A stretch of DNA of 64,000 nucleotides from an uncultured Lachnospiraceae bacterium. GTDB taxonomy: Bacteria; Bacillota; Clostridia; Lachnospirales; Lachnospiraceae. The translations under genes and the position numbers were made by a program. The notes below the pieces were generated by a model that was not told the origin of the DNA, did not search any database, and saw only the letters and a list, made by a program, of their open reading frames with translations. The stretch covers positions 82,023 to 146,022 of the forward strand of contig CAJTUA010000005.1 of assembly GCA_910579615.1 (NCBI GenBank), in the 5' to 3' direction. Positions 1-7,418 of this stretch are shown here, piece after piece (the first letter of the stretch is position 1; each line of letters begins with the position of its first letter).

Positions 1-2231
1 CTAAGAGGGCGCTCGATTTTTATGAGTGCCGCCACGGTATGGGATACACAAAAATCAAAGGCGCGAGGAAAGGGATTGAGGTCGGGGTAACCTTTTTTGT
101 ACCGCAGGATTACAACGGTGAGGTGCACAAAGTCACGGTGAAGAATACCGGGACGATGAAGCGCGAGGTGAAACTGTTCTCCTTTGTGGAATGGTGCCTC
201 TGGAACGCGCAGGATGACAGCACAAATTTCCAGCGCAATTTTAACACGGGCGAGGTGGAAATCAAAGGTTCCGTGATTTACCACAAGACGGAGTACAAGG
301 AGCGCCGCGACCATTACGCATTTTATTCGGTGAATGCGCCGGTTGCGGGTTTTGACACGGACAGAGAAGCGTTCATCGGTACATACGGCGGCTTTGAGGC
401 ACCGAAGGCGGTGCAGGAAGGCGCGTGTACGGATTCGGTTGCGGACGGCTGGTCACCGATTGCGTCGCACTGCCTTGAAATCACACTGAATCCAGGCGAG
501 GCAAAGGATTTTGTTTTTATCCTCGGCTATGTGGAGAATGCGCCGGAGGAAAAATGGGAGTGGCAGCTTGGCACACCGGATACCGAAGGCTTATTGTTAT
601 CCGCGCTCGCCCCGAATGCGACCAATGTTATCAATAAAAAGAAGGCGGAGGCGATGATTGCAAAATTTGCGACCTCCGAAGCGGTAGATGAGGCCTTTGG
701 GGAACTGAAAAATTACTGGGACAAGCTGCTTTCCAAATATACCGTGAAAACTTCGGAAGAAAAGGTGGACCGCATGGTCAATATCTGGAACCAGTACCAG
801 TGCATGGTAACCTTCAACCTCTCGCGCAGCGCATCCTATTTTGAGTCGGGCATCGGGCGCGGCATGGGCTTTCGCGATTCGAACCAGGATTTGCTCGGCT
901 TTGTGCACCAGATTCCGGACCGCGCGAGGGAGCGCATCATCGACCTTGCTTCCACACAGCTTCCGGACGGCGGCGCGTACCATCAGTATCAGCCGCTCAC
1001 GAAAAAAGGGAACGACGAGATTGGCGGCAATTTCAATGATGACCCTCTCTGGCTGATTCTGGCGGTTGTTTCTTATATCAAGGAAACCGGGGATTATGGC
1101 ATTCTCGATGTGATGACACCGTATGACAATAAGGACGAGCTTGCGGCGCCGCTTTCGGACCATTTAAAGCGTTCCTTTGACCATGTCATCAACAACCTAG
1201 GACCGCACGGGCTGCCGCTGATTGGCCGCGCGGACTGGAACGACTGCCTGAATCTGAACTGCTTCTCGACGGAATCGGGCGAATCCTTCCAGACTGTGAC
1301 GAGCAAGGACGGCAAGGTGGCAGAATCCGTTATGATTGCCGGGATGTTTGCCTACATTGGCGAAGAGTACGCGTTTTTGATGGAAAAGACCAAAAACCAG
1401 GCAGAGCATGACCGCGCGATGGCAGAAGTGGAAAAAATGCGCGCGACCATTATGCGTGACGGCTATGACGGCGAGTGGTTTTTGCGCGCCTACGATGATT
1501 TTGGCAGGAAGGTCGGGAGCAAGGAATGCGAGGAGGGGAAAATTTTCATCGAATCACAGGGCTTTTGTATTCTTGGCAAATGCGGGCTTGAGAGCGGAGA
1601 GGCATTAAAAGCGTTGGATGCCGTGGAGGAGCGTCTGGGTTCGAAATACGGTTTGGTGCTGAACAATCCGGCGTTTACGAAGTATTATGTCGAGTACGGC
1701 GAGATTTCCACCTATCCGGCAGGCTACAAGGAAAATGCGGGCGTGTTCTGCCACAACAACGCGTGGATTATGTGCGCGGAGGCATTTATGGGGCGCGGCG
1801 ACAAAGCGTTTGACTATTATACAAGGATTGCCCCGGCGTATACGGAGGAATACTCCGAGGTTCACCGCCTGGAGCCGTATGTATATGCTCAGATGGTGGC
1901 GGGCAAAGATGCAAAGCGCTTTGGCGAGGCGAAGAATTCCTGGCTGACGGGTACGGCATCGTGGAATTTTGTGGCGATTTCCCAGTACATCCTCGGTGTA
2001 AAGCCGGAGTACGACGGGCTGATGATTGACCCGGCAATTCCGGTCAGCTGGGATGGATATGAGTTAAGGCGCGAGTTCCGCGGCGATGTATTTAAGATAG
2101 AGGTGAAAAACCCGAACCATGTATCAAAAGGCGTTGCGAAGATGGTGGTGGACGGCAATGAAGTGGCGGGGAATGTCATCCCGGTATTTGGTGACGGGAA
2201 GGAACATCAGGTCGAGGTGACGCTCGGATAA
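1..2231 (+). CDS. Cellobiose phosphorylase (GH94), 5' end cut by window edge
   Basis: Glycoside hydrolase family 94 enzyme that splits cellobiose or a related beta-glucoside with phosphate to give glucose 1-phosphate and glucose in the cytoplasm. The reading frame is open from the first base (codons in phase with base 3), so the gene starts upstream; about 742 codons are visible against roughly 800-820 residues for the family, so only the start of the N-terminal beta-sandwich is missing. The segment RHGMGYTKI, the motif FRDSNQDLLG and the region RADWNDCLNL, which carries the expected catalytic Asp, are present and intact. An internal ATG at 39 is not the real start because homologous sequence continues upstream. 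It ends just before a strong hairpin terminator shared with the convergent acetyltransferase gene. Exact substrate (cellobiose versus another disaccharide) cannot be fixed from sequence. Confidence 0.93.
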   Translation, partial: KRALDFYECRHGMGYTKIKGARKGIEVGVTFFVPQDYNGEVHKVTVKNTGTMKREVKLFSFVEWCLWNAQDDSTNFQRNFNTGEVEIKGSVIYHKTEYKERRDHYAFYSVNAPVAGFDTDREAFIGTYGGFEAPKAVQEGACTDSVADGWSPIASHCLEITLNPGEAKDFVFILGYVENAPEEKWEWQLGTPDTEGLLLSALAPNATNVINKKKAEAMIAKFATSEAVDEAFGELKNYWDKLLSKYTVKTSEEKVDRMVNIWNQYQCMVTFNLSRSASYFESGIGRGMGFRDSNQDLLGFVHQIPDRARERIIDLASTQLPDGGAYHQYQPLTKKGNDEIGGNFNDDPLWLILAVVSYIKETGDYGILDVMTPYDNKDELAAPLSDHLKRSFDHVINNLGPHGLPLIGRADWNDCLNLNCFSTESGESFQTVTSKDGKVAESVMIAGMFAYIGEEYAFLMEKTKNQAEHDRAMAEVEKMRATIMRDGYDGEWFLRAYDDFGRKVGSKECEEGKIFIESQGFCILGKCGLESGEALKALDAVEERLGSKYGLVLNNPAFTKYYVEYGEISTYPAGYKENAGVFCHNNAWIMCAEAFMGRGDKAFDYYTRIAPAYTEEYSEVHRLEPYVYAQMVAGKDAKRFGEAKNSWLTGTASWNFVAISQYILGVKPEYDGLMIDPAIPVSWDGYELRREFRGDVFKIEVKNPNHVSKGVAKMVVDGNEVAGNVIPVFGDGKEHQVEVTLG

Positions 2232-2315
2232 AAGGTGAAATGTGAAAACGGAATCGTTGGAAGGTTTGGAAAAGGAGCCCTCTTGTGTTCCCATTCCGTC
2301 CAAAAGTGACAAGGC

Positions 2316-2364
2316 AAAAGAATCGAAACACAAGCCATGGAAAGCTTCTGTTTCGATTCTTTTT
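2316..2364. terminator. Bidirectional Rho-independent terminator
   Basis: Arms GAATCGAAACA (2320-2330) and its complement (2349-2359), flanked by AAAA on the left and TTTT on the right, with an inner AAGC/GCTT pair in the loop. It lies between convergent genes and has a U-tract in both directions. Confidence 0.9.
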
Positions 2365-2373
2365 GTCATGGGG

Positions 2374-3360
2374 TTATTTTAACCTTTTGGTAAATACCCT
2401 ATCCCCATTCTTTGCCTTGCATCCCGCCGCCTTTTCATAGCCATGCTTTTCATAAAAACGCGCAGCGGAGTCGGTGGTCAGGATGCTTGTAAAAATATTG
2501 TTTTTGCGGAAATGGTTTTCTGCAAGGGCAAGCAGCGCAGTGCCGTGCCCCATGCGCCGGAATGCACTGGCAATCCAGAATTCCCGTATAAATCCGCAGG
2601 TTTCTTCAAAAAACCAGCTTGTGAATTTTGTCGGTTTGAACTGGAGAAAGCCAATGATTTTCCCATCCCTGTCCGTCCGGACAAAGGCGAGATTATCACC
2701 CTCATTGTTCATTTCCGCAAAGAGCCCGTCCCAGTCGTTCACCGAAACGCCGATTTCGGAAAAATATTGCCGGAAGGCATCCTGGAATAAAGGAGTGGAA
2801 AAGTCGGAAATTAAAGTGTCCGAACATGCGGAAAAGTCGGAAATTAAGGCACCCGAAGATGCGGAAAAATCCGAAATTGGAATGCTGGAAAACATGGAAT
2901 GTTCCTGACGGAAATGGTACATAAGGTTGAGGCAGTCGGGAAGGTTTTCGTCGATATACCCGGTATCGATAAAACCGACATTTTCATACATTCTCAGCGC
3001 CGCAGCATTTTCCTTGTTGACACATACTTCGGCATCCGCATACTTGCCTTCCTGCCCAAGCAATGCAAGAATCAGGCGCAGCGCTTTTGTGCCATACCCT
3101 TTGTTCTGGAAGCGCTCATCAATCATAAACTGCTGCAAATCATAGCAGGCAGGTTCCTCATCCATGTCCCTTACAAGCGCAACCCCGACGGTCTGCCCGT
3201 CGTTCGCAATGCCAATGACCCTCGCGCGGCAGGCACGGTAAACATATCCCCTCGCAAGGATGCCAACCGGGCGGGCGAGAAATTTTTCCTGCTCCTGCCG
3301 GACGCGCAGCGCGACAAGCTCCAACCAGTTTTCTTCGTTTACATCAAATAATTGTATCAT
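2374..3360 (-). CDS. Tandem GNAT-domain N-acetyltransferase
   Basis: 328-residue protein with two GNAT acetyltransferase domains. Domain 1 (about residues 1-150) carries the acetyl-CoA loop QNKGYGT and resembles spermidine/spermine-type acetyltransferases of Firmicutes. Domain 2 (about 185-328) has RRMGHGTALL and an FYEKHGYE end motif. They are joined by a Ser-rich linker in which ISDFS recurs three times at 11-residue spacing, encoded by a 33-bp tandem repeat. The start is supported by a GGAGG box 7 bases upstream of ATG. It transfers acetyl groups to an unknown small molecule or protein. The two-domain layout could be a gene duplication or fusion; domain 2 looks like a complete fold. The substrate is not deducible. 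Confidence 0.85.
   Translation of the reverse strand: MIQLFDVNEENWLELVALRVRQEQEKFLARPVGILARGYVYRACRARVIGIANDGQTVGVALVRDMDEEPACYDLQQFMIDERFQNKGYGTKALRLILALLGQEGKYADAEVCVNKENAAALRMYENVGFIDTGYIDENLPDCLNLMYHFRQEHSMFSSIPISDFSASSGALISDFSACSDTLISDFSTPLFQDAFRQYFSEIGVSVNDWDGLFAEMNNEGDNLAFVRTDRDGKIIGFLQFKPTKFTSWFFEETCGFIREFWIASAFRRMGHGTALLALAENHFRKNNIFTSILTTDSAARFYEKHGYEKAAGCKAKNGDRVFTKRLK
2795..2895 (-). repeat. 33-bp tandem repeat inside the GNAT linker
   Basis: Three consecutive units, 2795-2827, 2828-2860 and 2861-2895, share a GGAAAA...CCGAAATT core (complement encodes ISDFS). Units 1 and 2 are both 33 bp and closely similar; the third is diverged and 35 bp. The frame is kept across all units. 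Confidence 0.8.
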
Positions 3361-3381
3361 ATGGATACCTCCGATTTTTTT

Positions 3382-3409
3382 TGGAGGTTCAGGTTACGTG
3401 GAACCTCCA
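3382..3409 (-). promoter_or_regulatory. Inverted repeat in the leader of the tandem GNAT gene
   Basis: 9-bp arms TGGAGGTTC (3382-3390) and GAACCTCCA (3401-3409) with a 10-base spacer, just upstream of the minus-strand start at 3360. The CCTCC in one arm is also complementary to the gene's own GGAGG ribosome binding site. It is not a terminator for the minus strand: an A-run, not a U-run, follows it there. Confidence 0.4.
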
Positions 3410-3593
3410 TACACGAATTTTCTTCATATACAATCACCCTTTCTTTATATTTTTTGGACAGCAGGATTTGCTGTTATTATACGTTATATAGTTTCGGAAA
3501 TTAAAAGTCAATACCTTTTTTTCAAAAATGCAAGAAAAAAATCCACCTCAAAAAACAAGATGGATGATAGGTTATATTATTATGTTTTGGAAG

Positions 3594-4277
3594 TTATGGT
3601 AAAGTAGAAATATATATTCCATTAAGTTGCTCTATCTTTCTGTTTAAGGCCATATAATAAATTCGGTTTGCAATAATGTCAGCTGCCCGAATAAGCGTCA
3701 CTTTATCGGAGGTGCAAAATTCCAAATCGATTCTTCCTAAGTCACTAAAAATCGGAGGGAAGAAATTATCATAACGCATATTATATGTACCAAGTTTGAA
3801 TTCCTGTTCCAACGCTTGTTCAAGTTCATATCTTCCATTTGTCGCTGTAGAATGCTCATCATTATATACATGAATTCTTTTAACTTTATCGGGTTCTATG
3901 ATTCCCTCTCGGATAAGGCTTTCAAATGCCCGTTTTAAGCCTATTTTATATGCATAATCAAGATATCTTTGTTTATCCTTTTTACTTTGGAAAATTCTGT
4001 CCAAAACATTGTTCTGGTTAATAACCACACCAAATTTTATTGTCTGGTTTAGTGAACGATATAGCTTCCCTTTTTCTTTATTTGATATGCGGCAAGCTTT
4101 TAATTCCTCGTCTGCCTGATATTTACCTGACCTTATTGCAGCTTCGGCGGTTAAATATTTTCTGGAATAGTTTTCCATATCCTTTTGCCCCAGAAAGATA
4201 ATTCCACCAAATACAAATATTTCATTGTGTTTCTTGTCAAAAACACCTGATTCATCCGAGTAAACATAAATCTCCAT
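3594..4277 (-). CDS. DUF3800 domain protein
   Basis: 227-residue protein with the DUF3800 pattern: N-terminal YSDESG (residues 5-10) with its acidic pair, a middle VYNDEHS segment, and a C-terminal RAADIIANRIYY helix with a conserved Asp. DUF3800 proteins are thought to have an RNase H-like fold and often occur in accessory and defence-rich regions; the function here is unproven. ATG at 4277 is chosen because GGAGGA lies directly upstream and family members begin close to the YSDESG motif; a longer reading frame to 4391 would run through the terminator hairpin of the leader and has no ribosome site. The gene has its own strong promoter and a leader ending in a terminator hairpin, suggesting controlled expression. 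AT-rich, like the block that follows. Confidence 0.75.
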   Translation of the reverse strand: MEIYVYSDESGVFDKKHNEIFVFGGIIFLGQKDMENYSRKYLTAEAAIRSGKYQADEELKACRISNKEKGKLYRSLNQTIKFGVVINQNNVLDRIFQSKKDKQRYLDYAYKIGLKRAFESLIREGIIEPDKVKRIHVYNDEHSTATNGRYELEQALEQEFKLGTYNMRYDNFFPPIFSDLGRIDLEFCTSDKVTLIRAADIIANRIYYMALNRKIEQLNGIYISTLP

Positions 4278-4293
4278 ATTTCCTCCAAAAAAC

Positions 4294-4314
4294 AAAAAAA
4301 CCGCCTTGCGGCGG
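4294..4314 (-). terminator. Intrinsic terminator/attenuator in the DUF3800 leader
   Basis: On the minus strand CCGCC, a GCAA tetraloop and GGCGG are followed by seven U residues, only about 16 bases before the DUF3800 start codon. Upstream bases CGGCC can pair with GGCCG, which overlaps the left arm, so a competing antiterminator-like hairpin is possible. Confidence 0.7.
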
Positions 4315-4395
4315 CCCCGTGGCCGGTGCCATAAAATGACACTTAAACGTAAATTCGGTTTCACGGGTATACAGCGCATCTCTGCCTGCATCTAT

Positions 4396-4424
4396 ATTGT
4401 ATGCAAAAAAAGACAAAAAGTCAA
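4396..4424 (-). promoter_or_regulatory. Sigma-A promoter for DUF3800 leader
   Basis: Minus-strand TTGACT (4419-4424), 17-base spacer, TACAAT (4396-4401). Predicted start near 4389 gives a leader of about 110 bases before the DUF3800 start. Confidence 0.8.
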
Positions 4425-4449
4425 TACCTTTTATCAAATTTTTCGTTGA

Positions 4450-4478
4450 TTGACTTGCTTATACGATTGTGCTATACT
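4450..4478 (+). promoter_or_regulatory. Sigma-A promoter for the kinase/HD pair
   Basis: TTGACT (4450-4455), 17-base spacer, TATACT (4473-4478). It is divergent from the DUF3800 promoter and about 110 bases upstream of the first gene. The leader contains complementary GGCAGG and CCTGC segments (about 4487-4525). The 4278-4595 gap is thus filled by two divergent promoters and their leaders. Confidence 0.8.
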
Positions 4479-4549
4479 TTGGCGTAGGCAGGCCACATTA
4501 TATCGATTGCAAATGCAATGCCTGCAGTGATGGGTGGAATTTTAAAATG

Positions 4550-4586
4550 GGGAATAAAATATTGGGCGAAGTGCCGGAATTTTTGA
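4550..4586 (+). repeat. Intergenic motif, copy 1
   Basis: 37-base motif just upstream of the kinase gene, nearly repeated at 5708-5745. The shared core GGGCGAAGYGCC can form a small hairpin; the T in this copy gives a G-U pair where copy 2 has G-C. Confidence 0.6.
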
Positions 4587-4595
4587 GGTGATGAA

Positions 4596-5105
4596 ATGGA
4601 AAAGGGACGTATTATTTTTTTGAACGGAGTAACAAGTGCAGGGAAAACATCCATCGTCGAGGCCATTCAGGAGCGCGATGATGTATTTTTTTATGTTGTT
4701 GCGAATGATTTGTTTCAGGAGATGGTTGGGGATAAATATTTGCGTGAAAACTATTGGAAATATCTTAGCGAAGTGATTATTATGATGTACCACACTGCGA
4801 AACTCTATTCGGATATGGGCAAAAATGTTCTGATTGACGGAATATTGGTTGAAAGGGATGAAATAACCCCTCATTATCAGCAGCTGCTGGAAATACTGAA
4901 AAATAATCCGCTTGATTTGGTTGAAGTATATTGTCCGTTGGATATATGCAGAGAAAGAAATATTATCCGGGGAGATAGATACGAAAACCAATCGGATGAG
5001 CAGCATGAATTGATGGCAAAAAATATAGAGTATAAGTTGAGGGTGGACACAAGCTTGTACAGTGCGGCGGAATGTGCGGATATCATTGTTAAGGAATTGT
5101 TTTAG
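4596..5105 (+). CDS. Chloramphenicol phosphotransferase-like P-loop kinase
   Basis: 169-residue P-loop protein. Walker A is GVTSAGKTS (residues 11-19), followed by a VLIDGIL segment in mid-protein and the CPLDICRERNIIRGDR segment typical of the lid/arginine region of chloramphenicol phosphotransferase-like proteins. The family phosphorylates small hydroxylated compounds; only some members give chloramphenicol resistance, so a resistance role should not be assumed. The ATG at 4596 has GAGGTGATGAA upstream. It is followed after 32 bases by a degenerate HD-type protein, probably the same transcript from the promoter at 4450-4478. Confidence 0.75.
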   Translation: MEKGRIIFLNGVTSAGKTSIVEAIQERDDVFFYVVANDLFQEMVGDKYLRENYWKYLSEVIIMMYHTAKLYSDMGKNVLIDGILVERDEITPHYQQLLEILKNNPLDLVEVYCPLDICRERNIIRGDRYENQSDEQHELMAKNIEYKLRVDTSLYSAAECADIIVKELF

Positions 5106-5137
5106 TTGATAAAATTATGGTTTTCCTGGAGAAATGT

Positions 5138-5674
5138 ATGTTTGAAAAAGAAGCGTTTGCGAAATTCATCGAACCTTATTATGCGAAGAAGGACATCATG
5201 CATAATATGTGGCATATTAATCTTGTCGAACGGCAGATGAAGAAAATCATAGAGCTTGGCAAGTATTCCGTTAATTATGAATATCTGTATTTGGCACTTG
5301 GCTTCCATGGCTTTATTTACAGGGAAGAACAGAAAATCAGGGAGTGGCTGCGTTTGCAAGGTTACCAAAAGGAAGCGATTGATACGATTGTACGAATTTC
5401 ATGGGAGTCACAGAGACCACAGATGCCAAAAACCCTTGAAGGAAAAATACTCCATGATGCCCATGTGCTTGAAGGCGGAAAAGCATATACGGTCGTAAAG
5501 ACATTGATTACAGGTTCTGTTCGGGGGCAGTCCCTAGAAGAGACACTCGATTACATGAAAGTAAATGTGCTCGGAACGAACAGATGTTACTTGCCTGAAA
5601 CAATCAGGTTATGCGATGAGATGAATGAATTCACGGCGGAATTTTACGAACAACTTATGGAAGGTATTGAATAG
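5138..5674 (+). CDS. HD-superfamily-like protein with degenerate metal motif
   Basis: 178-residue helical protein resembling small HD-domain phosphohydrolases: MHNMWH near residues 25-30 in the position of the first His, GFHGF where the canonical His-Asp pair would be, and KILHDAHVLE for the later Asp. The first HD pair is replaced by His-Gly, so catalytic activity is doubtful. ATG 5138 is preferred over ATG 5117 because GGAG sits six bases upstream of the former and nothing is seen before the latter. It is the second gene behind the CPT-like kinase. The target is unknown. Confidence 0.55.
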   Translation: MFEKEAFAKFIEPYYAKKDIMHNMWHINLVERQMKKIIELGKYSVNYEYLYLALGFHGFIYREEQKIREWLRLQGYQKEAIDTIVRISWESQRPQMPKTLEGKILHDAHVLEGGKAYTVVKTLITGSVRGQSLEETLDYMKVNVLGTNRCYLPETIRLCDEMNEFTAEFYEQLMEGIE

Positions 5675-5707
5675 CGTTTAAATATTTCCGGAATAGTTTC
5701 CTGCACC

Positions 5708-5745
5708 GGGAACAAAATATCGGGCGAAGCGCCAGAAATTTTTGA
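5708..5745 (+). repeat. Intergenic motif, copy 2
   Basis: 38-base near-copy of 4550-4586, located about 30 bases upstream of the DUF4869 gene. Differences from copy 1 are mostly transitions plus one inserted A, and the GGCGAAGCGCC hairpin is kept. Confidence 0.6.
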
Positions 5746-5775
5746 ATTTAAGAAGGAAGAAAGGGCGTGAGAAAT

Positions 5776-6228
5776 ATGATTTACCTGTACACAGAGAAGA
5801 ACAATGAAAAGGATTATATTATATATAACGATCAATATTTTAATTTGTATACAAGCAACCTCACAATGGGACAAAATGAAAAAGATGCCATTTGGGAAAT
5901 TGACCATGCCAGATTGACAGATGATAATCATATTGAGACAAAATACGGAATTGGCGTACTGCGGAACCTCTCCAGTGGATGCAAGACTTATCTCAATGTG
6001 ATTTTTAATCCGGATAAAGTAGTAAGTGCAATGGAGTGTGGTGCGAATGTACTGGATAAGTTATTTGAAATGGATAATATTCATTTGTTTATGAGTCATC
6101 CGGAACGATTCAAGATTTCTGATGAAGTGCGGATTTGTTTTAATGAGGGCGAAATTGTAGTTGGCAGGCATGGATATGAAAAATGGTGGACGAAGGAATA
6201 TGAGAGGAGAAATGCAGTTGAAATATAA
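5776..6228 (+). CDS. DUF4869-like protein, first gene of a three-gene cassette
   Basis: About 150 residues, starting MIYLYTEKNNEKDY, with internal LYTSNLTMGQNEKD, GIGVLRNLSSGCKT and ECGANVLDKLFEMDNI segments. This matches my recollection of DUF4869, a family of unknown function common in gut Clostridia; not verified by search. No membrane segment or known catalytic motif is visible. ATG 5776 is chosen; an in-frame GTG at 5767 is an alternative. Its end overlaps the start of the P-loop gene by 17 bases, and that gene overlaps the third by four, so the three proteins are probably made together in fixed proportion. Confidence 0.6.
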   Translation: MIYLYTEKNNEKDYIIYNDQYFNLYTSNLTMGQNEKDAIWEIDHARLTDDNHIETKYGIGVLRNLSSGCKTYLNVIFNPDKVVSAMECGANVLDKLFEMDNIHLFMSHPERFKISDEVRICFNEGEIVVGRHGYEKWWTKEYERRNAVEI

Positions 6229-6628
6229 TAGGATTATGTTTGATGCGAAGCCGTTTTCCTATCAATTGGAATTTTTCAGCCGCATTACCTTGGTTCGGGG
6301 TGACAGTGCGACGGGAAAAACATATTTATATCAATTGTTGGAAGATGTAAGGTTTCTGGATGAGTATCACGATATGAAGCTGTTTAATTACAAAAGTGAC
6401 AATTTTCATGAAGAACTGCAAAAGTGTAAAAATAAATTTATTGTCATTGATAATGCGGATATTATACTGGACGATGAAGACCGTAAATTTATTAATTTTG
6501 AAAAAAGCAATCAGTATTTATTGTTTATGCGCAATTGCGACGGACTTAATTTGACGGCAGGTAGTTTTACTGTATTGGATGAAGAAGTTAAACATGTCAC
6601 TTTAAAGGGAGAGTTGGTGATGGAATGA
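6212..6628 (+). CDS. Short P-loop ATPase-like protein, second gene of cassette
   Basis: 138-residue protein that contains Walker A GDSATGKT (residues 30-37) and a Walker B-like KFIVIDNAD (75-83), then RKFINFEKSNQYLLFMRN, in which the last strand resembles a sensor-1 strand. It is much shorter than usual AAA or ABC ATPases: no signature motif, arginine-finger domain or DNA-binding domain is present. ATG 6212 with GAGGAG just upstream is chosen over the in-frame ATG at 6161, which would overlap the previous gene by 68 bases. The tight overlaps on both sides suggest that it acts with its neighbours, possibly as the nucleotide-dependent switch. The family is not recognised with certainty. Confidence 0.6.
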   Translation: MQLKYNRIMFDAKPFSYQLEFFSRITLVRGDSATGKTYLYQLLEDVRFLDEYHDMKLFNYKSDNFHEELQKCKNKFIVIDNADIILDDEDRKFINFEKSNQYLLFMRNCDGLNLTAGSFTVLDEEVKHVTLKGELVME

Positions 6629-7308
6629 AGTATATCTGGACGGAAGATGCGGGAGCTGGGTTACACTACTGGCAGTTGGTAAACCACTATCTCCTGGGTG
6701 ATGAATATATAGTAGAGTCGAAACAGAGCAATCAGGGGCTTTTGGATGCAGTCCGAGCATTGGATAAAGAAGTAAACAATAATTATTATATTGCCTTTGA
6801 TGTGATATATGACAATATGGATATTATGAATAAATATATTGATTTGCAGGTGATTGCAGGTGCTAGCAATGGGAAAATCAAGCTGATTGACATAACTTGT
6901 TTTGAATATATAATATTGGCATTTCGGGATTTGATTGAATGGACAGGCACGAAACGAAAGGATAAAATTGAAATACGTAAGGCTGTATTGTCTGCTATGA
7001 AAGGACATCAGATTGATTTTGACCAAATTTATGATGAGAGAACTATGAATTACCTTAAGGGATTTAAAAGGTTTTCCACGGAACGTGTCATGAAATCATT
7101 GGTTTATGAATTGACCGATCAAAGGAAGTGGGGGATTAAAGGGATGTATATGGGAGAGTGCTGGTATAAAGATTGCTGTATCATACAGTCTGAACAACAA
7201 AATTGTGTCATGGAAAGTATGAGTGGAACAGAAAAAATAGAAAGATTGTTACATGATACAGAGACTTTGCGTTTGATAAGGGTATTTTGTAAAAATGATG
7301 AAGGATAA
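6625..7308 (+). CDS. Unknown protein, possibly TOPRIM/DUF4435-like, third gene of cassette
   Basis: 227 residues. Not recognised directly. It begins with a hydrophobic strand and acidic pair (IWTEDAGAG, residues 4-12), has YYIAFDVIYDN (54-64) at the place where TOPRIM proteins carry their second acidic strand, and ITCFEYIILAF (90-100), which recalls the E-rich helix after the strand in DUF4435/OLD-type TOPRIM domains. That gives a possible nuclease partner for the short P-loop protein upstream. This is inference from motif spacing only. The C-terminal part (110-227) is helical with several Cys residues. It overlaps the preceding gene by ATGA, indicating coupled translation. Confidence 0.5.
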   Translation: MKYIWTEDAGAGLHYWQLVNHYLLGDEYIVESKQSNQGLLDAVRALDKEVNNNYYIAFDVIYDNMDIMNKYIDLQVIAGASNGKIKLIDITCFEYIILAFRDLIEWTGTKRKDKIEIRKAVLSAMKGHQIDFDQIYDERTMNYLKGFKRFSTERVMKSLVYELTDQRKWGIKGMYMGECWYKDCCIIQSEQQNCVMESMSGTEKIERLLHDTETLRLIRVFCKNDEG

Positions 7309-7418
7309 AAAATTATGCTTTGAGAATGTGATGAATATTGCAGAAGTATGTATTGGTTGAGTTCAATTATATAATCCGGCATTCATTATTCAGTAAACTG
7401 AAATAAAGGAGAAGAAAA

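Noticed and set aside
597..1163. 188-codon frame on the minus strand inside the cellobiose phosphorylase gene
   Set aside because: Antisense shadow of a well-conserved gene, with no ribosome site.
4596..5105. Calling the CPT-like kinase a chloramphenicol resistance gene
   Set aside because: The family includes many members with other or unknown substrates; nothing in the sequence fixes chloramphenicol.
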